Shown here: piece after piece, positions 15,953 to 24,028 of the stretch | Layout: each line of letters opens with the position of its first letter | Position numbering within the stretch: position 1 is the first letter of the stretch | Assembly: GCA_022795445.1 (NCBI GenBank) | Contig: JAAWGR010000016.1 | Coordinates: 1 to 44,808 of the forward strand | Direction of reading: 5' to 3' | Source of the DNA: Oscillibacter sp. | GTDB lineage: Bacteria > Bacillota > Clostridia > Oscillospirales > Oscillospiraceae | DNA length: 44,808 nucleotides | Made by a program: the position numbers and the translations under genes | Notes under the pieces: generated by a model | Seen by the model: only the letters and a program-made list of their open reading frames with translations | Told to the model about the DNA's origin: nothing | Databases searched by the model: none

Positions 15953-17578
15953 GTGACGGAGGAAGTGGATCGAAGACTATTTTATAATGGAAAGATCCTT
16001 ACGATGAACGACGCGGCACCATATGCGGAATATGTGCTGACAGAGGGTGAGAAGATTCTGGATGTGGGTTCTGGCCAGCAGGCGGCGCAATACCTTGCCG
16101 GGGGTGCAGAGCCAGTGGATTTGCAGGGACGTATGATGCTTCCTGGGTTTATTGATTCCCACATTCATATGTTAACGGCGGCGCTGAACCGGCTGAAGCT
16201 GGATATCAGCGGAATGTTCTTTGACACAATCGACAGCATGTTGGCGTACGTCAAAAAAGAGGAAGAAGGCGTAGAAAGCAGTTGGATCAGTGTGTTTGGG
16301 TTCTCCGAGGAAAATATCGAGACAGGCACGATGGTTACCCGTACTGACATTGACCGGTACTTCCCAGAGGTTCCCGTGACCATTATCCGAGTGTGTGGCC
16401 ATATGTCCATTATCAATTCAAAGGCCATCGAAAAGCTGGACAAAAATAAGATGGAGAACATTACTGGCGGCGCCTTCAAAAAAGATGCACAGGGGCAGTA
16501 CACCGGCCTTGCAACAGAGGGAGCCCAGCAGTATGTGCTGGACACCATGCCGCCTGCACGAGAGGAAACGGTTCTGGAGTATCTGTGCAGCGAGCAGGCG
16601 CGGCTGATTCAATGCGGCATTACCGCCATCCATGACGCCGGTACAGATATGATGCTGCCCAAAACCTATGTGGCGCTTTATGAGAAAATGAATGCGCAGG
16701 GACTGCTGAAGCTCCGAACCAGTCTTATGGTAAGGCCCGGCGAGGATGAGCCGTTTGAAAGCTTTGACGCATATTTGCAGGAGTTGAAAAGGCAGTATGC
16801 CGGAGGCAAGGGGCGGCTGCAGATCGGTGCAGTCAAATTGTTTGCCGACGGCAGTCTGGGCAGCAGGACAGCTGCTGTAATGGAGCCATATGTGGACGAG
16901 CCGGAAAACCTGGGTTTATTGCTCAAGGAGCGGATCGACCGCTATGCCGCCCAGGCGGCGGATGCGGGGCACCAAGTGGCGGTACATGCCATAGGGGACC
17001 GCTCTGCCCGATATGCAGCGGAGCATTATGCAGCGTCGGTAGGAAAGGGACGCGGCCGCCTGCGTATTGAGCATGCCGAACTGTTGAATGAGGAACTGAT
17101 CTCATATATCAAGGAAAATCATATTCTCATTATGACCCAGCCAATCTTTATCTGGGAATTCGGCAACACCTATTTCAACAACCTCGGTGAGGAGCGGGCC
17201 ATGTGGATTCAGCCGCTCAAAACGCTGCTGGATCATGGTGTGATGGTGGGTTTTGGCACAGATTATCCTGTAGACGCTCCGGATCCGCTGCTGGGGATCT
17301 CTTCCGCCATGACACGCCGCATCAAGGGGACTGACCGGTTGCTGAACGCAGAGCAGGGTATCAGCTTCTGCCAAGCAGTGAAATGCTATACGCTGAATAA
17401 TGCATACGGTGCTTTTTGTGAGGCTTCGATAGGCTCTATTGAGAAGTCCAAGCTGGCGGATTTCGTAGTGCTTTCCGGCATAACGCCCGATGAAGATGGT
17501 GAAGTGCGCAGTATAGAGAATGCCGCTGTGGATATGACTGTGATTGGCGGAGAGATCGTATATTCCCGTATTCACTGA
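15953..17578 (+). CDS. YtcJ-type amidohydrolase (amidohydrolase 3 family)
   Basis: A 541-residue metal-dependent hydrolase. The N-terminal small beta domain ('LFYNGKILTMNDA') is followed by the metal motif GFIDSHIHM (about residues 65-73), 'GAVKLFADGSLGSRTA' in the middle, HAIGDRS, RIEHAEL, and the metal-binding Asp in GFGTDYPVDAPDP. Family members hydrolyse N-substituted formamides, amides or similar C-N bonds; the substrate here is unknown but probably an N-acyl amino acid or peptide derivative given its operon. The start is uncertain: GTG 15953 or GTG 15965, both closely spaced to purine-rich sites. It is the last gene of the plus-strand block. Confidence 0.87.
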   Translation: MTEEVDRRLFYNGKILTMNDAAPYAEYVLTEGEKILDVGSGQQAAQYLAGGAEPVDLQGRMMLPGFIDSHIHMLTAALNRLKLDISGMFFDTIDSMLAYVKKEEEGVESSWISVFGFSEENIETGTMVTRTDIDRYFPEVPVTIIRVCGHMSIINSKAIEKLDKNKMENITGGAFKKDAQGQYTGLATEGAQQYVLDTMPPAREETVLEYLCSEQARLIQCGITAIHDAGTDMMLPKTYVALYEKMNAQGLLKLRTSLMVRPGEDEPFESFDAYLQELKRQYAGGKGRLQIGAVKLFADGSLGSRTAAVMEPYVDEPENLGLLLKERIDRYAAQAADAGHQVAVHAIGDRSARYAAEHYAASVGKGRGRLRIEHAELLNEELISYIKENHILIMTQPIFIWEFGNTYFNNLGEERAMWIQPLKTLLDHGVMVGFGTDYPVDAPDPLLGISSAMTRRIKGTDRLLNAEQGISFCQAVKCYTLNNAYGAFCEASIGSIEKSKLADFVVLSGITPDEDGEVRSIENAAVDMTVIGGEIVYSRIH

Positions 17579-17610
17579 GAGGTGCGTATTTCCTTCTCAT
17601 AAGGTTTATA

Positions 17611-17651
17611 AAAAGTATTCCGACCACAGGAATGTGGCCGGAATATTTTTT
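17611..17651. terminator. Bidirectional terminator between convergent operons
   Basis: Stem GTATTCCGACCAC / GTGGCCGGAATA with T-runs on both strands (TTTTTT on plus, CTTTTT on minus). It ends the Opp-amidohydrolase operon and the converging kor-sucCD-aminotransferase operon. Confidence 0.85.
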
Positions 17652-17828
17652 ATCAGTTAAAGTTCTTTCACAATTCCACTGACAATACCGATTGCACCTT
17701 TTGCCAGCTCCAGCATGGTTAATAAGAGAATATCCGACGATTTTGGAAGCTGACTGCGATAACAGTGAGTAATATTGCGGGGTATAATCAACATCATTAC
17801 TTTTTTCCAGCAGGATAACGAGACGGTT

Positions 17829-19013
17829 TTACTGCAAAGCGTACAGTGCTTCTTCGATCCGGTCAAACCCGCGCTGGATTTCTGAAAGGGAATTGGTATA
17901 GGCAATTCGGATTGCCTCCGGCGCCATGAAAGCACCGCCGGGAACGACAGCGACATGGTAGTTCTGAAGCAAATACTCGCTCATAGCGAAAGAATCACAG
18001 ATCACCTGATCGCTGGACCGTTTGCCATAGTACCAGCTGACATCTGGCATCAGATAGAAAGCGCCGTCCGGCTTGTTGCAGGTTACGTGGGGAAGGCTGA
18101 CAGCCCGCTCATAGGCGTAGTCACGGCGCTGAACAAACTGCGCCACCATCTCCTGAACGCCAGCCTCACCGTTTTCCAGGGCTTCTATAGCGCTCCATTG
18201 CACAAAAGTAGTGCTGTTGGAAGTAATATGCCCCTGTAGGTCGCTAATCCCCTTCGCGATGTCTGCTGGTGCGGCGGAATAGCCAATGCGCCAACCGGTC
18301 ATGCGGTAGGCTTTGGACATACCATTGATGACGATTGTGCGCTGGTAGATCTCGGGGGACAGGCTGGCAATGGATACATGACGGCAGTCACCGTAGAGCA
18401 GTTTTTCATAGATCTCATCGGCAATAACATAGAAATCCTTCTCCACAGCCAGATCGGCGATGGCCTGTAGGCTGTCCGGACCATATACGGCGCCGGTAGG
18501 ATTGTTAGGGGAGTTGATGATAATAGCGGCAGTTTTTTCGGTGACGGCTGTCCGAATAGCATTGATATCCAGCTGATAGTCGCTCTTGCAGGGAACACAG
18601 ACTGGGATTCCCCCCACCAATTTGACCATCTCTACATAGCTGACCCAGCCCGGGGTGGGGATAATGACCTCATCACCAGGATTGGTAACGGCCATAACGG
18701 CATTGAACAACGCCTGCTTGGCGCCGGTAGACACACAGATCTGCTCAGAAGCGTATGTCAGGCCGTTGTCACGCAGCAGCTTGTGGCAGATGGCCTGCCG
18801 CAGTTCCGGGATACCGGCAGTGGCCACATAGGTGGTCTTCCGTGCATCAAGAGCATCCTTACAAGCGGTACAGATGGCCTCCGGCGTTTTAAAGTCCGGC
18901 TCTCCGATGTTGAGGGCGACCACATCAATGCCCTTTCGTTTCATGCTTCCAATGAGACCTTCCAGTTCGCAAGTAGCGGACGGCGTGATCCCGCCAACCA
19001 TTCTGCTGACCAT
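17829..19013 (-). CDS. Class I/II pyridoxal-phosphate aminotransferase
   Basis: A 394-residue aspartate-aminotransferase-fold enzyme. Landmarks: 'VVALNIGEPDFKTP' near residue 35, 'VSTGAKQALFNAV' (cofactor phosphate site), 'NSPNNPTGAVY' near 170, 'VIADEIYEKL' (PLP-binding Asp and Tyr), and the Schiff-base lysine in 'INGMSKAYRMTGWRIGYS'. It moves amino groups from amino acids to 2-oxoglutarate, giving 2-oxoacids for the Kor complex encoded upstream in the same operon. The exact amino acid is unknown; similar genes act on aspartate, branched or aromatic residues. AAGGAG precedes the ATG by 10 bp. Confidence 0.93.
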   Translation of the reverse strand: MVSRMVGGITPSATCELEGLIGSMKRKGIDVVALNIGEPDFKTPEAICTACKDALDARKTTYVATAGIPELRQAICHKLLRDNGLTYASEQICVSTGAKQALFNAVMAVTNPGDEVIIPTPGWVSYVEMVKLVGGIPVCVPCKSDYQLDINAIRTAVTEKTAAIIINSPNNPTGAVYGPDSLQAIADLAVEKDFYVIADEIYEKLLYGDCRHVSIASLSPEIYQRTIVINGMSKAYRMTGWRIGYSAAPADIAKGISDLQGHITSNSTTFVQWSAIEALENGEAGVQEMVAQFVQRRDYAYERAVSLPHVTCNKPDGAFYLMPDVSWYYGKRSSDQVICDSFAMSEYLLQNYHVAVVPGGAFMAPEAIRIAYTNSLSEIQRGFDRIEEALYALQ

Positions 19014-19050
19014 AAATGATTACTCCTTATCCATTTCTACCGAAAGACGG

Positions 19051-19248
19051 TTATTCAACATAGATGGCAAAATCAGGACACATTCTCTCACACTTCTTGC
19101 ATGCAACGCAATCCTCTTGACGGGTGGCGGCAGCATAATTGTATCCTTTTTTATTTACGAGGTGTGTGATTTCAAACACGTTTTTAGGGCACAGGCTGAC
19201 GCACATTGCGCAGCTCTTGCATAGCTCTTTGTCAATAAATACTGCCAT
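19051..19248 (-). CDS. korD: 2[4Fe-4S] ferredoxin-type subunit (KorD-like)
   Basis: A 65-residue protein with two CxxCxxCxxxCP motifs, beginning at residues 10 and 47. In 2-oxoacid:ferredoxin oxidoreductases of four-subunit type, such a delta subunit carries electrons from the TPP site to external ferredoxin. It starts 5 bp after sucD and precedes the aminotransferase, separated from korABC by sucCD, an uncommon gene order. Assignment as the Kor delta subunit comes from context. Confidence 0.88.
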   Translation of the reverse strand: MAVFIDKELCKSCAMCVSLCPKNVFEITHLVNKKGYNYAAATRQEDCVACKKCERMCPDFAIYVE

Positions 19249-19253
19249 GATGC

Positions 19254-20132
19254 TTACCCCTCTTTCCTTAACAATGCCCGGACCTGCTCCACCAGCTCGG
19301 CCGGATTCTTTACCACATGAACGCCAGCGTCCTCTAGCGCAGCAATCTTGGTGGCGGCAGTGCCCACATTCCCATTGACAATCGCGCCGGCATGACCGAG
19401 GCTCTTGCCTGTGGGTGCATTGCGTCCCACGATCAGGGAAACGACCGGCTTGTTCACATAGGCTTTGATATATGCCGCCGCAGCTTCTTCAGAACCACCG
19501 CCAATCTCGCCCAGCAGAACGATCACTTTGGTGCCGGGGTCCTGGGCATAGAGAGCGACTGCATCACGCTGTGTAAACCCCCAGACGGGACCGCCGCCAA
19601 TAGCGACAACGCCGGACTGGCCAATCCCGTTATCCGTAAGAGTCTTGCCAATCTCATAGGACAGGGCGCCGCTCTTGGAGACGATGCCGACAGAGCCTTT
19701 CTTAAAGAAACGGACAGGATGCGCACCGACCTTACAGACCTCCGGGATAATCACACCTGCGCAGCCTGGGCCGATCAGCGTGGTACCATGAGCGTTCGCA
19801 TAGGCGATAATCTCCACCACGTCATGCATGGTAATCTCTTCTGTAGTCAAGACCAAAAGGCGGATACCGGCGTCGATGGCTTCAAAGCAGGAATCCTTGG
19901 CGACTTTGGGAGGGACGAAGCTGATAACGGTGTCAAAATCGTGCGCTTTTTTTGCCTCTGCTACATAATTGTAAACAGGGATGCCCCAGACCTCCTGGCC
20001 GCCTTTGCCGGGGGTCACACCGGCCACGATATTGGTTCCGGCGTCCAGCATGGCCTTAGCCTGTAGGGAACCGGATTTTCCTGTGACGCCCTGCACCAGA
20101 ACGCGGGTCTCTTGATTGATCAGGATTGACAT
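19254..20132 (-). CDS. sucD: Succinate-CoA ligase (ADP-forming), alpha subunit
   Basis: A 292-residue subunit that binds CoA and carries the phospho-histidine. Visible: N-terminal '[18 protein letters not shown]' CoA-binding Rossmann part, '[16 protein letters not shown]', and the active-site His in 'SLGHAGAIV' near residue 242. With SucC it converts acyl-CoA (canonically succinyl-CoA) plus ADP and phosphate to acid plus ATP. ATG 20132 is chosen over GTG 20135 because AAAGGAGGGG lies 7 bp upstream. It is tightly packed after sucC. Next to korABC it most likely harvests ATP from the acyl-CoA they make; use of non-succinyl acyl-CoAs is possible. Confidence 0.93.
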   Translation of the reverse strand: MSILINQETRVLVQGVTGKSGSLQAKAMLDAGTNIVAGVTPGKGGQEVWGIPVYNYVAEAKKAHDFDTVISFVPPKVAKDSCFEAIDAGIRLLVLTTEEITMHDVVEIIAYANAHGTTLIGPGCAGVIIPEVCKVGAHPVRFFKKGSVGIVSKSGALSYEIGKTLTDNGIGQSGVVAIGGGPVWGFTQRDAVALYAQDPGTKVIVLLGEIGGGSEEAAAAYIKAYVNKPVVSLIVGRNAPTGKSLGHAGAIVNGNVGTAATKIAALEDAGVHVVKNPAELVEQVRALLRKEG

Positions 20133-20135
20133 CAC

Positions 20136-21257
20136 TCACCCCTCCTTTGCAGCCTTGGCAACTGCGTCCACGGCCTCTGCCAGGATATTAAAGGTCGGGA
20201 AACCGTGTTCTTCCATAATGCGGATGCCTTCTTCCTGCATGGTTCCGCACATCCGGCAGAAGATAGGAATTGTAACGCCGTGTTCTTTGCAGTAGCTGGT
20301 CAAGCCGACCGCCATATTGTCCATACGGTTAAATCCTCCGATCAATACAACAATGATGGCTTTGACCTGTGGGCGGTTCTTCAAAGAAAGCTCCATCGCA
20401 CGGTACATAATTTCCGGTGTGGTCATGCCGCCCAGCTCGCAGAAGCTGGCAACATGCAGGCCTGCATCGTGCAGCAGGTCCAGCGTCAGCATACCGGTGC
20501 CAGCGCCGTCGGAGATCATGGCAACATCACCGTCCAACGGCACATAAGTAACGGTAGTCTGCTCCTTCTCCGGCGTGGTATAGCGGTAAAGACCGCTGCG
20601 GCCCTGCTCCAGCTCGCTGCGGATATTGGCCGCGGAGCTGTCATGATCGTCGATAACAAATTTGGAGTCCATCGCCACAAGCTTTCCGTTTACCAGACCC
20701 AACGGGTTGATCTCCACCAGCAATGCGCCGCTGGAGAAAAAGGCGTCCTGAAGCTTATCCAGCAATGCATACAAATCGGACGGGTCCGCAGTGTTCAACT
20801 GCCCGGCGATCATTTTCTTCTGGTATCCTTTCAAGCGGGTGAAGGGATCGATTTCCAGCTTCAAAATCTCTTCGGGATGATCCTTCGACACCTGTTCAAT
20901 GTCCATACCGCCCATACGGCTGACAATCAGTGTGGGAACGGAAACACCCTGCAAGGTGATGGATAGATAGAATTCTTGCGCTGCCTGCATCCTTTGCTCT
21001 GCCAACAGGCCATGTACAGGATGGTTTTTGATCTCCATATGCAGAATCTGGCTGGCGTATTGACGGTACTCCTCCTCATTATGGCAAACTTTCACTCCGC
21101 CGGCCTTGCCGCGGCCGCCTGTCATGACCTGTGCTTTGAGCACAAACGGATAGTCCATCGGAGCAGGAGCACTGTCGGATACCAGCAGATGACTTTCCGG
21201 AACGGGAATCGCGAACCGGCGCATCATTTGCTTGCCTTCAAATTCAAATAAGTTCAT
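20136..21257 (-). CDS. sucC: Succinate-CoA ligase (ADP-forming), beta subunit
   Basis: A 373-residue ATP-grasp subunit beginning MNLFEFEGKQMMRRFAIPVP, typical of SucC (swivelling at residues 1-30). It has 'FVLKAQVMTGGRGKAGGV' (nucleotide-binding) and 'LVEINPLGLVNGKLVAMDSKF' (metal and nucleotide site), then the C-terminal CoA-ligase domain with 'MISDGAGTGMLTLDLLHDAG'. Works with SucD encoded directly downstream. It lies 19 bp after korC. Confidence 0.93.
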   Translation of the reverse strand: MNLFEFEGKQMMRRFAIPVPESHLLVSDSAPAPMDYPFVLKAQVMTGGRGKAGGVKVCHNEEEYRQYASQILHMEIKNHPVHGLLAEQRMQAAQEFYLSITLQGVSVPTLIVSRMGGMDIEQVSKDHPEEILKLEIDPFTRLKGYQKKMIAGQLNTADPSDLYALLDKLQDAFFSSGALLVEINPLGLVNGKLVAMDSKFVIDDHDSSAANIRSELEQGRSGLYRYTTPEKEQTTVTYVPLDGDVAMISDGAGTGMLTLDLLHDAGLHVASFCELGGMTTPEIMYRAMELSLKNRPQVKAIIVVLIGGFNRMDNMAVGLTSYCKEHGVTIPIFCRMCGTMQEEGIRIMEEHGFPTFNILAEAVDAVAKAAKEG

Positions 21258-21276
21258 ATACTTACCGCCTTATCAG

Positions 21277-21837
21277 TTATCCGTGAAAATAAAGGTTGTT
21301 GTCTTTGGCGTAGGCGATACCTGCCTTGATAGCCTGTGTGTTCAATTCCACAAAGCGGGGATTTACCTGTGTTTTGACTACTTCCAGCAGCGCGTCCTCC
21401 TTCAGCAAGCCAAAGCACTCCGAAAGGAAGCCCAGCACGACCATGTTAGCGGCCATGCGGTTGCCCAGGTCCACTGCAATCTGCGTGGCAGGGACAGCAA
21501 AGGTGTTGGCAACAGGATGGGTCAGGTCGGCCACCAGTTGGGGATCGATTACCAGTACGCCGTCCTCGGCCAGTGTGGGAATATACTTTTCATAGGCGGA
21601 TTGGAACAGCGCCACCAGCAGATTTTTCTTTTCCGCTACAGGGGAGTTGATGGGTGCGGTATCAATGATCAGCTCGGCTTGGCACTGTCCGCCGCGTGCT
21701 TCTGAACCGTAGGACTGTGTTTGCACAGCATACAGGCCGCCCTTGGTAACAGCGGCGGTGCCCAGCATGACTGCCGTCAGGATAATGCCCTGACCGCCAA
21801 ACCCGCAAAGGGTAATCTTCTGAGGATATTGCAGCAT
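21277..21837 (-). CDS. korC: 2-oxoacid:ferredoxin oxidoreductase, gamma subunit
   Basis: A 186-residue gamma domain of the pyruvate/2-oxoacid:ferredoxin oxidoreductase superfamily. Markers are the N-terminal 'LCGFGGQGIILTAVMLG' (CoA-binding region) and 'QTQSYGSEARGGQCQAELI'. It works with KorA and KorB in oxidative decarboxylation of 2-oxoacids to acyl-CoA with reduction of ferredoxin. The frame follows korB by 15 bp. Confidence 0.93.
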   Translation of the reverse strand: MLQYPQKITLCGFGGQGIILTAVMLGTAAVTKGGLYAVQTQSYGSEARGGQCQAELIIDTAPINSPVAEKKNLLVALFQSAYEKYIPTLAEDGVLVIDPQLVADLTHPVANTFAVPATQIAVDLGNRMAANMVVLGFLSECFGLLKEDALLEVVKTQVNPRFVELNTQAIKAGIAYAKDNNLYFHG

Positions 21838-21852
21838 AGTTGACTTCCTCCC

Positions 21853-22665
21853 TTATAACGGCATATTGGTTCCTTCATAGACCGGTTTATCGACGCAAAT
21901 GAACTGACCCAGCGGCAGTTTTCCTTCCTTCTCGGCCTCGCTCATTTTATCGCCCTGCTCCTTCATGTAGGTGTTCGCCTGAATATATTCCATCACCTTG
22001 ACGGGGTCGCCTGTTTTAAGCGCATAACGGCCGTAATGGGTAGGGCACTGAGAGACAATCTCAATGAGGGAGAAACCCTTGTGCTGCAATGCGCGCTCCA
22101 TGGCCTTTTTGCATAGAAGAGGCTGCGCGGTGGTCCAGCGTTCCACATGGGTAGCGCCGGCGGCGATGGCCAGAGAGCATACATCGAAACGGGGCTCGCC
22201 GCTGCCATAGGGGGTCGTCATGGTTTTGGACTCCTCGGGAGTCGTGGGGGCAACCTGCCCGCCGGTCATGGCAAAGTTCATGTTATTGACCATCACCACG
22301 GTTACATCCAAATTACGGCGGCAGGACTGGATCATATGGTTGCCGCCGATGGAAACCAAGTCGCCGTCACCGGCAAAAATGACAACGGGCAGATCTGGCT
22401 GCATCATTTTCACGCCGGTAGCCCATGCCAGCGTTCTGCCGTGAACGCCGTGGAACATGTCGGTCTTCAGGTAAATCGGGATGCGGGCCGTGCAGCCGAC
22501 GCCGCCGATGTGCAGCATCTGCTCAGGGTCCATATGAAGCGCATCCAGCGCCTGGGTATAGTAGTTCAGCACCTGACCGCAGCCGCAGCCCGCGCAAAAG
22601 AAGTGCGGGAGCTTTTCTTTCCGGAGAAACTTGCGCAAAGGGTTGATTTTCAGTTCGTCTGCCAT
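21853..22665 (-). CDS. korB: 2-oxoacid:ferredoxin oxidoreductase, beta (TPP) subunit
   Basis: A 270-residue TPP-binding subunit. It shows 'FFCAGCGCGQVLNYY' near residue 23, 'HIGGVGCTARIPIYL' near 52, and the TPP/Mg motif starting GDGD in 'IFAGDGDLVSIGGNH' with Asn in 'MVNNMNFAMTGGQ'. The true start is ATG 22665, preceded by AGGAGG and one base past the korA stop; the longer frame runs back inside korA. The 'TGGQVAPTTPE' block is common to 2-oxoglutarate and branched-chain 2-oxoacid members, so substrate cannot be fixed from it. Confidence 0.94.
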   Translation of the reverse strand: MADELKINPLRKFLRKEKLPHFFCAGCGCGQVLNYYTQALDALHMDPEQMLHIGGVGCTARIPIYLKTDMFHGVHGRTLAWATGVKMMQPDLPVVIFAGDGDLVSIGGNHMIQSCRRNLDVTVVMVNNMNFAMTGGQVAPTTPEESKTMTTPYGSGEPRFDVCSLAIAAGATHVERWTTAQPLLCKKAMERALQHKGFSLIEIVSQCPTHYGRYALKTGDPVKVMEYIQANTYMKEQGDKMSEAEKEGKLPLGQFICVDKPVYEGTNMPL

Positions 22666-22666
22666 T

Positions 22667-23836
22667 TTATTTGACCTCCTCCTGAATCTCCCGCAAAATC
22701 TCTGCGGAAGTGTGGATCTGTCCCCGGTTCTTCGTAATAGGGACGACGGGACATTTGCCGTTGACGACTCTTGTGATCTCATTGACATAGCGGCCCATGT
22801 TCATCTCCACAGCAAAGACCTTAGAGACGTTAACAGCTGTCTCGCGGATGATCTTTTCGGGAACGGGCCAGATGTTACAAAGCTTCAGAACGCCGACTTT
22901 GATGCCGGATTCCCGTGCCATCTGCATAGCCTCAATGGCAGGCCGCACCTCGCTGCCGTAGGTGATGATGGCATAGTCAGCGTCATCCAGCATGTAACGC
23001 TCCGTGCGGCAGATTTCATCGGCGTTGTCGCGGATTTTGCCGCAGACACGGCGGTAGAGCCGCTCAAAATCATCAGGGTCCCAATCGATGCCGCCTTTTT
23101 CATTGTGAGGGTTCAGAGAATAGATGGTGTGGTATCCCTTACCCAGCGGAGCAAAATCAGGGCAGCCGGCGGCCGGCGCGCCGAAGGGCAGGTAGTCGTC
23201 GGGGGAGGCGGAGGTATAAGCACGGTTGAACAATTCGATCTGATCCGCAGCGGGAATCTCCAGACGCTCACGCATCAGGGCGATGGTAGCCTCGGACATG
23301 ACGATGACAGGATTGCGGTATTTTTCAGCCAGATTAAAGGCCCAGATTGTGTAGTCGTACAGTTCCTGTACAGAGGAGGGGCAGACAACGATGGCTTCGT
23401 AGTCGCCGCTGCATCCATAGCGCAGCTGATAGACGTCGGCATAGGTGGCAAAGTTATCACCTCTGGTACGCATAACGTCAGCAACGACGACCGGCGCTTC
23501 AATTGTGTAGCAATAGCCCAGGCCTTCCTGCATATAATTGAAACCCGCGCTGGCTGTAGCCGTCATGACTTTGCCGCCGGCAAGAGACGCGCCGGCCAGG
23601 GCGAAGATGGAGCAAAGTTCATCTTCACCCTGTACAAATTTACCGCCTACCTGTGGCAGTCTTTGAGACATCCGCTCAGAGATTTCGTTTGCAGGAGTGA
23701 TCGGATAGCCGGCGAAAAAGTTGCAGCCGGCGCTGATTGCGCCTTCTACTAACGCATAGTTCCCCAGCATGAAGTGGACGCCCGTATCCACGCGTTTTTC
23801 CCATGCTTTAAGCTGGTTTGCCCGAATCGTTGCCAT
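22667..23836 (-). CDS. korA: 2-oxoacid:ferredoxin oxidoreductase, alpha subunit
   Basis: A 389-residue alpha subunit with the N-terminal 'MLGNYALVEGAISAGCNFFAGYPITPANEI' block, 'VMTATASAGFNYMQEGLGYC' in the middle and the C-terminal domain II ('YAIITYGSEVRPAIEA', 'IWPVPEKIIRE'). It heads the operon korA-korB-korC-sucC-sucD-korD-aminotransferase. I place the start at ATG 23836 (AAAGGA 9 bp upstream); the frame open to 23971 runs through the promoter. Together the operon suits transamination, oxidative decarboxylation and substrate-level ATP formation, e.g. glutamate to 2-oxoglutarate to succinate. Confidence 0.94.
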   Translation of the reverse strand: MATIRANQLKAWEKRVDTGVHFMLGNYALVEGAISAGCNFFAGYPITPANEISERMSQRLPQVGGKFVQGEDELCSIFALAGASLAGGKVMTATASAGFNYMQEGLGYCYTIEAPVVVADVMRTRGDNFATYADVYQLRYGCSGDYEAIVVCPSSVQELYDYTIWAFNLAEKYRNPVIVMSEATIALMRERLEIPAADQIELFNRAYTSASPDDYLPFGAPAAGCPDFAPLGKGYHTIYSLNPHNEKGGIDWDPDDFERLYRRVCGKIRDNADEICRTERYMLDDADYAIITYGSEVRPAIEAMQMARESGIKVGVLKLCNIWPVPEKIIRETAVNVSKVFAVEMNMGRYVNEITRVVNGKCPVVPITKNRGQIHTSAEILREIQEEVK

Positions 23837-23910
23837 GTCATCGTTCCTTTCCTGTTCCAAAATGTGTGGCTTGTATATTGCGCAAGAGCGAGAGAAGCGA
23901 ACGCCATATT

Positions 23911-23930
23911 GTCGACAATATACAAGAGAC
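23911..23930 (-). promoter_or_regulatory. Operator B in the kor operon leader
   Basis: On the minus strand, six bases after the -10, reads GTCTCT, 8 bp, GTCGAC. The inner box lies in the perfect palindrome TATTGTCGACAATA (23907-23920). Spacing equals operators A and C; the first box is degenerate (GTC only). Likely bound by the FadR-type regulator at 28886. Confidence 0.65.
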
Positions 23931-23936
23931 AAATCA

Positions 23937-23965
23937 TATATAACCGAAAATGGCACAAATGTCAA
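23937..23965 (-). promoter_or_regulatory. Promoter of the kor-suc operon
   Basis: Minus strand: -35 TTGACA (23960-23965), 17 bp, -10 TATATA (23937-23942), followed by operator B and a roughly 75-bp leader to korA. Confidence 0.75.
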
Positions 23966-24028
23966 TGCCAATTTTTTAGTTTGTTCAGTATAATTACGGC
24001 GCAGATGAACGCTGTTGTCAGAGAAGGA

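Noticed and set aside
17657-17956. 99-codon minus-strand frame after the aminotransferase, with a protein-like C-terminus (LLLTMLELAKGAIGIVSGIVKEL)
   Set aside because: It overlaps the aminotransferase gene for more than a third of its length, has no ribosome site and no recognisable family. A gene remnant in 17657-17828 is possible but not supportable.
22631-23752. 373-codon plus-strand frame opposite korA
   Set aside because: Antisense shadow of korA, whose TPP-oxidoreductase motifs are clear.
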